Part shown: positions 28,901-38,962 of the stretch, piece by piece | How positions within the stretch are numbered: position 1 is the stretch's first letter | Layout: every line of letters starts with the position of its first letter | NCBI GenBank assembly: GCA_030141605.1 | Contig: JAQGDQ010000030.1 | Span: 186,001 to 250,000, forward strand | Reading direction: 5' to 3' | Length of the DNA: 64,000 bases | Source of the DNA: Tubiluchus corallicola | Lineage: Eukaryota; Priapulida; Priapulimorpha; Priapulimorphida; Tubiluchidae | The notes under the pieces: model-generated | What the model was told of the DNA's origin: nothing | Databases searched by the model: none | The model's input: the letters and a program-made list of their open reading frames with translations, nothing else | Position numbers and translations under genes: made by a program

Positions 28901-31900
28901 TTGTTTTTCCTTTTCTGTTTTTCTGGTGTTTGTTTAAAGTTGTTTCTGCCTCAAAAGTGGCTGCATTACCTAACAGTGGTTAAATAGCTAAGTTAACTTA
29001 ATTGTTTTACTATTACGTAATATGTTGCGTAACTCCACTTCTCTTCGCTAAAACTGAATTTGTAGTGATTAGTTAGTGTACATAAACTGTAACAGAATAC
29101 ATGTTCCTCTTTTGAGTGCTTTTTTGTTTGGCCTTCATGAAGGTATTTGCATCACCGTTGAAAATGTTGAGAAAGCCACAAAAGTTATGATAATTTTGTT
29201 TTACTTTTTCATTATTATATTACCTGCTAAGGTGACAAGATTCTACTTGCAGTTAAAAGACTAACCCTAAACAGTCGTTCTTGTGGCTGCCATGTACCAT
29301 TACTGTCATCTCTTTCCAATGTGTATTAATGCTGTATATGTTTTGTCTTATTTGTGTAATTCTATCCGTTTCTTCTGTGCAATATCTGAGAATGGCTCAT
29401 GATATTTTTCTGTATTTCTGCTTTTCTGACTGGGAAAACAGCAAGGTTGGGATGACATAGGGCATGTCACTAACTTCAACTCTTAGAATCATTCTCAGAA
29501 ACTTACTGTGCTGTTTTGCCAGTTTACCCTTAAAAATTCCTTGTTTCACAGTTGAGTCTTATGCCGACAAGCCTGGAATGGCACCACCGGTGGACAGATT
29601 CGGCACTAGCACTTCGCCACGGCAAGGTAATACTAATTTTTCTTGGTGTATTCGCTGGTTTCGGGGGCTTTTTATGCTTTTGACTATACAAAGTCTGGTG
29701 GCTTTTGTAACAAAATGAGACCGGATCCCAACGTCATCACTTAACATCAGCATTTTGTCAGGGAATCCTTTAATCCAATTTCGACACTTTGCTTCTTTAT
29801 GTTGTCAAACAGGGAAATCAGCTCTTTGTCTTGACTCGCTACAAAATGGCTTGTATTTGGCAAATTAAAAAACCATTAGTCATTTAGGATGTTGGGTTTA
29901 TTTGTCTATTATCACTTAAACTCAGAAAAATATAACAAAGAAATTTGTGAAAAGGACTGTCTGTAAAACTTATTATAGTTTAACGGAAATTGGCACTGTA
30001 CTGCTTTTCTTCAGTCGTTGAATGACATTATTCGTAGAAGAGTGCACATTCAAAATGAGAGCACTCAAGGGTAAAATTATCACGACTTTAAAGGAATTTT
30101 ACTAATGACAGGATTTACTTATCACACGTGTATAACAAAATCTTTCTACCATTTTTTGCAAAATTTAAATAAGTCTAACTTTGCAGAAGGCTTGGCCTTT
30201 CCTTTAGTAATTGCTAAATTAATAACTAATAATGGTAGTTGGGAGAAATAAAATTAGGAGAAACAAATGGATAAAGGATCAAATTAATACACAATTTGTG
30301 TGCAATCATTACAAATATATCTTAGTGTCATTTGCATCTCAGGCTAGCACACTATGTGTAGTTTCTTTTTTGCACCTTTTGCAAGGAGTACATCAGGTAG
30401 GTAGTATTAAATGTGATAACCTATGTTCTTGAATTTTATCAAACTCCCTTTTGTTCGATAGTTTTACTTCCTTGTAATGTATTGTTCTCTGAGATTGTGC
30501 TCTATAATTATTTGATATTTAAGTATTCAAGATGTCAGTTTTTATGTAGGCTGTGTTACCAATATTGATTCTCTCTAACATAACTATTTTAATAGATGTA
30601 ACAGTTTAAGGTATACCCGTGCATGTCTTTAAGTACAAACAATTATACTGTAGTTTACTTAGTTTTGAGTCTATCATTTTAATATTTTTTCTTTGCCTGC
30701 AGAGCGGTTAGTACGCAAACCGGATGAGTTCGAGTATCGGACGTTACCGGACTACAGCAGCATGACTGTTGACCGGGCAAGTTTAGAACGTCGGCGAAAA
30801 CGAGAAGAGTTGGAAAATGCTCGAAAAGAAGCTACAGCGGTATGCTGCAAGCGGGTTTTTTTTTGTTGATTGCAATTTACCACTTTTCAGTAAAGGACGT
30901 CATAATTTGTACTGACCAGGAAGTGATTACTTAAAAAATGTAATATGAAAAGTTTGCTAAACATTAAAGGCTCGACATTTTTTTGTTAAGCTGCAAAATT
31001 TTAAGGAAATTTTTAAAGGATATCTGTTTTTCTTTCTTGTTTTTGTTTAACATTTTATTTTACTGTGTGTTACAACACAAGCAAAAATCAAAATGAACAG
31101 AACCTAAAAATAGTATTAATCTTTAATCTTCTTATTGTTGATATTAAGCGACAACTGAACAGTCATTTAATAACAGTTTAATGTAGTTGAAGAAAATAGC
31201 TAAGTGTCACAGTGTGCTTAACTCCAAAAGTTAAGCAACACTAAAGCTGTTTAATAAATGGATGCATGATTGCCAGGAAAACTGCTTATATGTAATTTCA
31301 CTGTCGTACTGTCTCCATACTATTTCTTTCATTGCATCATGTCTAAAACATGAGATGCAAACCTGGCTAAAATGTCTCTCTCACTTCAATTGCGTAAAAT
31401 TAGTAGTCTGCTCTCGAGTGCTAAATTTTCATTATTAATGTGCCAAGCTATACCATTAGAAAACAGTGGAATGCACAGTGTGTTCTCTAAGAGCTGATAA
31501 ATTCTGTAGTTGTGATAAGATTGTAGCTATTGACTGAATGTAAGATATCATAATTCAAAAACTGTAGAACAAAAATTTTTACTACAAAAGAATTTTTAAT
31601 AAATTTTTCGAAAATTTTTTTAGAGCATTTTATTAATAACTTCATAGAAGAATACGCCAAATCATTAACTATAAGATGAACTATTTATAACTGTTTCATA
31701 CATTTATGTAGAAAACCACGAGCAATGTTATTTTGCGACTAAAACTTATATTGTACAACAATATATACAATCTATACAATACAGATTTTTTATTGTAGCT
31801 ACTGAATAAATACTTGTTGATGATTCTGCAATACTTTCAGAAACAGCTTCTTGAAATAGAGAAAAGCAAAAAGAGAATTGAGGAACTAGCTAATGAAGAA

Positions 31901-34900
31901 ATGAGTCGCCATCATTACGTGTACGTATTTAATTCAGACATTATCACTTGAGATTATTGATTTTTTTCAGACAAAGTCACTTGAGATTATGATTTTTCAT
32001 GTTTGCAGATACTGTGACGATTGTATAACATTATTATGTTAATATTATTGCAAGCATTTTTGATAGTAGTGAATAATCATATTTTTCTCCTTGTACAGAC
32101 GAGTGATTCTGTAATACCCTTGGTAAATTGAGTGATTCTGTAATACCCTTGGTAAATTTTGTGGTTAGAGAGCATGCAGTTTTGTTTCAGGCCTTCACCA
32201 CAGATGTCGCCACTTCCAAAGTATGATTTTGATGATTTTGTGACCAATGCTGTTCCTGCTGAAGAAAAGCGAAAGGAGGAACAAGTGAAAGCATACGCTA
32301 CCGCCTTGTTTAATTTTACAGCACAAAATCCAAGGTAAACTACTCTAAATGCCTCAGTTCTTTGTAACAGTTTCAGGTAACCAACTTAAAGGAAAGGGAC
32401 AATCGCTTAGCATATCGTGTTCGTTTTACTGTTATCACAAACTTAGAAAAGTATAGCAAAGAAATTTGCAAAAAAATGTCTGTAAACCGTGAAGTTGGTT
32501 TATACTACGCTGTATAGGAATTTTCAAGTGCGGTGATTGCTGCCTTTCACTTGAAAATTATGATATGCAACTGGTGTACTTTGTGAGTGACTTTCCCTAA
32601 ACACATCGTGGCTTTCCATAAGTGTGCACTGCTTAAACTAATTCAGACTTGTGCAACTTGCCAATGTTCATGCAAAAATATCGCAAAATTAGCTGTCCTA
32701 ATTTTTTGCAAAAACTTTTTATACTTTTACTAAAATTGGCAGTCCACTGCTTTTCTTCAATGACGTTGCTGGTGGAAGAATGAACACCAAGCACTAAATG
32801 ATCGTGACTTTAATGTGATTTTACTAATTGCGCAAGACACTTGTTGCACTTTTATTACTAAATCCTTCAAGCATTTTTCGCAAATATTGAAATAAGCCTA
32901 ACTTCACAGAATGCTTGGCTTTGCCGTTAATTTAGCAGAAAATTACTGTGGGTGCTCGCCCGAGCTGCTAAATGCATGTAAAATGTGCTGCCTCTATAAT
33001 CATGTATGTTTATGAATCAGTAGTTCGCTTTGCTTCATCATGAAAATGAACGAAATTTGTGAAAGAGACGTCATACATTTTAACAAAATGCTAAATGCTC
33101 TTCCATTATGAAATAGGGCTTGAAAAATGATGGTTTAAAGGCATGTTTCACATTTTCACATATTTGCATAATGCAAAGTGTGGGTTATTTTTTTCAAAAA
33201 TGAGATTTCACATATTGATGAATGCTACCTTTGTTTCAGAGAGCTGTCATTCAAAAAAGGTGACACAATCTACCTAACCAAGACCATAGATAAGAACTGG
33301 TTCGAAGGCGAACATAATGGAATGATTGGAATTTTTCCATCTAATTACGTAGAGGTATGCTTTTTGTCATATTCCTGAAGTTGTTGATACATTTCATTAT
33401 CTTTGATTTGTAAATAAAGTATGAATACATAATTTTTATGTAACTGTTGTTTCAAAAAGCGGCAAAGTTTTTTATGCATTTTAAATGACTGTTCTGTTGT
33501 CAGAGTACTTTTAAGAGTTGCTTATTAAAGCCACGACTCCTGGGTTTTTGTGGTTCCTTTTAATTACAATATTACCATTATGTGTTTGCGAGTGAAAAAC
33601 ATACATAATCATAAGAAAATTGCTTTTATCTAATCAAGATTACGATAATGTTGTTCAGTATTTTCGTATTTGATGGACTGCTTTAGTCTAGTTACATGGC
33701 AAGACAAAAAAGATATAAATAGATTCTTAATGCATCTTGTACATAGTAGTTTGCCTAACAGCAAAACTAAATCCATTTGAAATTAATTGCCAATGCAATT
33801 ATCCAAAACTTGTAATTGTAATTTTACGAATATTTGAATGTTATGCAGTTTGTAGTTACATTCTAATTACAGTTGTTTAGCGCATTTTGGCTTAAGTCAG
33901 ATTTTCTGTACATTTTCACTTAATTCCAAAATTTGAAGTCATTTAGAATAATATTAGATGCTGAGAGCGTGACTTAGAGTCATTAGCTTGTTATCATCAA
34001 AACTACTTTCAGAATAAAAGGTATTTTTTGGCATTTTATATTCAGAGACATTCTTTATTGAAAGTCATCCGTTGTCCAAAGACATCCATTAGATAAAATT
34101 AGCAAAGAAGTCTGAATACCTTTTTTGAAGAAAACGTATTTAGAAGAACCCTGCAGGCAGTTAACGTTATTTTGATTTTTAGACAAAATGTCACCAGTAA
34201 AATATATAATGATATCATTGTTCTGGTTATTCTGGTTATTGTGTAGTAATATATACTAGTAATTTTGGTAAAAAGTTTAAGCTTACTTTATATATACTGA
34301 AGTTATAGGTTTGTTAGAGTAATCACTTTGAACTTTATACGTTAATTTGTAATGCATATTGTTCCATGGACTGTTGCTTTATAGCTCTTCCTTAAGTATA
34401 CCTTACAGTCTACTCGTTTTGCTGGTTTCTGTTTGCCAAATCTCTCTTCTCTTGTCTGTTTCTGTACTTTATTTTCATGTTTCCGGCATTGTGTTCTGTT
34501 TCTCATTTCACGAAACACTTTTTTTCAGTTGATTCTTTATCTTTAGTTCCAGTTCCTCAGTTCTGGTGCTGTATTATTTACGCTGCAACCTTCATTTCTT
34601 CCTTTTTGTCATGCGGTTCTGGCATTTATCATTATTATCTCATTTTTTATCTGCAATAAGTTCAGCTAAAATTATAAAATTTGCACTCAAATTACCTGTA
34701 TTTTCTTTTTGTCTTGCATCTTTGGTTGGTCATTTAGCCACAGCGGTCAATTTTTTCAACCTTGTCAGCAATAGTTGTATGCTGTGTTTTGCACAACAGT
34801 TTATTAATTTATGCATTGCATTTTAGTTTTAGTTACTAAGTTGCTGATTTGGTTTTCATAGACAGTGTGTTGCTTCGTTCTCTGTTTTTTTTTTGCTGCT

Positions 34901-37900
34901 ACATGATTAGTTATTCCAAGGCTGGCACTTTTGGTTAGTTGTTGAATTTTGCTTCATTGTTGCTTCACTAATGATTGCATAATCACGCCTGCAGCATGCT
35001 TGGGTTTATGGTTTTAGACGTTTTGACAACCAAGTGTCGGTATACTTAATCGTGTTTATTTCTTATCGCAGGTCATAGTGTCTCTCGAATATGCAGACAG
35101 CATACGTGAGGTGCGTTCCTAACGAAACTAACATTTGCTGCCTATAGTCGAGATCAAGTTTGGCATTTTTGCTTTTTATTTACTTGTAAACCTCCATTTT
35201 GTTTGTTTTGAAAAAATAGAATATTTATGCTCGATGTTTTGGCAGTCACATTTTGTTGTTTTTTTGTCTTGAATGTTGCGAAAGCGGCATTAATTGATGA
35301 TGTCAGTTAGCTGAGGGCTTTCAGAAAATATCATTTTTGTGTATATGTTAATACACCATGAAGCACATTTTGGGAAAATTGTGTCTCTCTTCATGCAATT
35401 TGCTAGTTTTACTTGTGGCAAAGCTGCAAATGTTGTTAATTTATATTGGTAAGACATTCTGCCTATAGGTTCCTTTTTCCTTATTGTTTAGCTTGTGTTG
35501 TGGTTTTGAATAATGCCTTTGTTTGTGTTTGATAAAAGCTGTTCGAACAGTCCATACCTCAGTTATTTATCTTAATTTTCGACATTATTAATTATTCATA
35601 GAATAAACTCATGTTTATTAACTTTTTCACTCCAAACTCCACAGATGTGAAGGACTTGGGACTAAGCCTAGATTTGAACCCGGGACCATTGGATTAGAAT
35701 TCCTGTGACGTAAACGAATCCACCTTTCTCCATAATGCAACTAGTGATATTGTAGGACTGCATTATTTATCACATTCAGGGAAACTTCTTGATACGCAAT
35801 GCATATTTTATTCTTGCTTGCACATAATCAATTCTTCCTGTGCAGGTGATACGCTCGTTAGATGAAGCGAGAGTAATGAGTGCACAGGTGGAGTCTGGAA
35901 TGGGTGTTGCTAAAGCCAAGTTTAATTTCTCAGCGCAATCACCTAGCGAACTTTCACTGAAAAAGGTAGGCAATTTATTTAGATGAGTAACTGTAGAATT
36001 TTATCCCTTTTAGTCTTTAATTTTTTAGTCTTTTTTAATACTTTTGATTTTTTAGTCTTTTTTAATACTTTTTAATCTAAATGTTTAATATCTCTGCTGT
36101 TCTTATTCGTGGTCCTGTTATTTTTAAACATACCAAAGGACTTTTATATTTGAATGGTTTTTCAGGGCGATACTGTTACACTGACTCGTAAAGTGGATGA
36201 TAACTGGTACGAGGGACTACTAGGTGGGAAAAAGGGAATTTTTCCTAGTTCTTATGTAGAAGTAGTTATCGAGCAAGGAGGCAGTGGCTCCATGCAACGG
36301 CCAAGCAGCCGACCGAGCTCTCAGCCTGTAGGTGAGTGAAATAACGTGTGTATAAATAGAGAAAACCATTCTGGATCTAAAAGTTGAACTTTTGCTTGTT
36401 GAAGCAGAAATGATGAAATATATGCCCAGGCAAGTCAAGCTGCAGGTTACAGTTTTTCATAATCCTTCATCCAAGTCAATGTGTGACTAAGTCAGCAGTT
36501 AAAACTCATAAGTTTTCCAGCCTCGTTTAATTAATTAATTAGTGACAAATAAATCATGTGTGAGTCTCTTTGTATCAACTTGAAGGATGTGTTCTTTGCT
36601 TCAGCGGGCACACGGTCTCCGGTTTTTTCTCCGGCACGGTCCCCGATCCGAATCCCCGAGTCTCCTTCCCGGACATCTGATTCGCCATTTAGCAGTAACC
36701 GACCATCTACGACCAGTCCACGACAGGCAGCTCAACGAAGCCCTGCATTGTCACATCGACCTGCTGTGCAGAAAAGCCCGATGCAGACACGGAGGTTTCA
36801 GGACACCCGGGAACCGGTGCACATACACGTCGAAGATACCAGGGGTCCTCATACGAAAAGGTTTGCTTTTAAAAAGAAAAAAACATTATTGTTCGCATTA
36901 ATTGCTTTATTGTACATCTTCATTCGAACGTGATCACTTCTGTTAGTTCAGTGTCTCACGGTTAGAGAACTATTCTTGGTAATAAAATAAATCCTGGTTC
37001 TGCTCCATTGTCAACAATAAGTAGGCTTTTCTTTTGAGTGCTGGATCCTAGCTGCAAAATACGAAACCATAACAAATTATATTAATTTATAACTCTATAA
37101 TGCATTTGCTGTCAAAATCTGTTATTGAACCAGATTTGCTAAAGCAGAATTGCTGTAATTATAATATTATTGTTTCATGGACTTATGCACTAGAATCTTT
37201 TATCAAGGTTTCAATGTTGTTTACAATCATTATGTAACCAAAGCATTGATGTATGTGCTACTATGTTTATTATTTCTTTGTTTTCTAGTGCATTTTTGTT
37301 TTGTTTTATTTTAACTATAAAAAATTTGGTATTAAATAACAGTTTTGATATAATTATCTGCATTAAAATACTTACAATATAATTACAAGATTAATACATA
37401 CTAACAGCTAAAAGCATAATGTTAACTTTCTACAAATAAAACTGCATTCTCATGCATTTCAGATGTTTGTATTTCCCCAAGTATTAATCATTTAATAATG
37501 AGATGTCTTGTAGAGTAACTTGATTGATTATTTCAGCTTTGATCAATATATAGCGGATAAACACAGAAAGCTTAAAGCTGCATCAGCTGAAGATGTTCTA
37601 GTGTTTAATGGACCTCGCTCAGAAGAGTTTTCATCTAGAAAGACGGTATTTTTATATTTTCTACTTTTTTCAACTTGCATTGTTTTTGCATGAAGTTGAT
37701 CATGTGCTTCATTACCATAAAAGATGTGGAATATACTAATAACTTCAGTTTATACAAATTTAGTTTATACAAAGCTGTTTTAACCTTGCTATAAAAACAA
37801 AACTGAAGTAATATGTTATATACATAATTTGTCAGTGTTGCTTGATCAAAGGTTTATGATTGTTTTTTATTATCTTTTATTTTAAATTTATTTCATACAT

Positions 37901-38877
37901 TTAAAGTACATATCAATATATATAAATTAAAAAAAATTAAAAAACAGTCAGCTATAAATATGATAGAAAGTAATAAAATATTTACTTATATACATACATA
38001 CCCAGACACAAAACACAAATTTTTCACTTATGCTGCATCTTCCCAAAATGTTGAATAATGAAATGCATTATTGTGGACCACCTTTAAAAAAGTGTAGTTG
38101 TATTGGAAAAAGTTGCTCCATAGGGCGCATGCGTAAAATTGACACGCATACGATTTGAACATCATTATTTTCGTATTTACGCAACATTTAGAGAATGTGC
38201 ATAAGTAATTTCCCTAAACTGGTGTGTGCATCATACTATCTTATTAAGTAGGTTGATTAATCAAGTGCAAGACGTAACGAGAAACACATTTTGTTTTCCT
38301 GTATTTCAATGGTAATCAGTACCAAAAAATTATACAATAAAATTCCTTTTGCTTTCAAAGTTTCTAGTCATTGTAAAAAGTTGTTGAACTAATAGTGCCT
38401 TAAGGTCTTCAGTGATAAGCTGTATTTTAGAAAGTGTTGCCCACTAACTGATCACTACACTTTAACAACAAAACTGAATTGAAGTGAACTGAAAATGGTC
38501 AAAATGGTTCATTTCAGACTCAAAGCCCTGCATCTGGTAGAAGATCATTTGAGCCACCTGCTTCACCCCTGAAAGTGCCAGATGAACCACCCATAGAAAC
38601 GTATGTATCAGCATTCTGAGTTGTACATTTATGTATCAGGTTTGTGTTAAATGAATTGTTTGGCTGGCTTTCAGTTGTGAAATTCACACGAAATAGCATA
38701 AGTGTAGAAACTGATTTTCTGCACCTTGATTTTATTGATAATAGTTAATACTGAATACTAAAATGTCATGTTGTAAACAAACCTTGCATGAAACAAAGTT
38801 TTGTTTACTTCCAAATATTTTCGTTCAATATCTCATTTGTGATGAGAGACCTCATTTTACAAATACACACACACACA

Positions 38878-38962
<85 letters not shown>

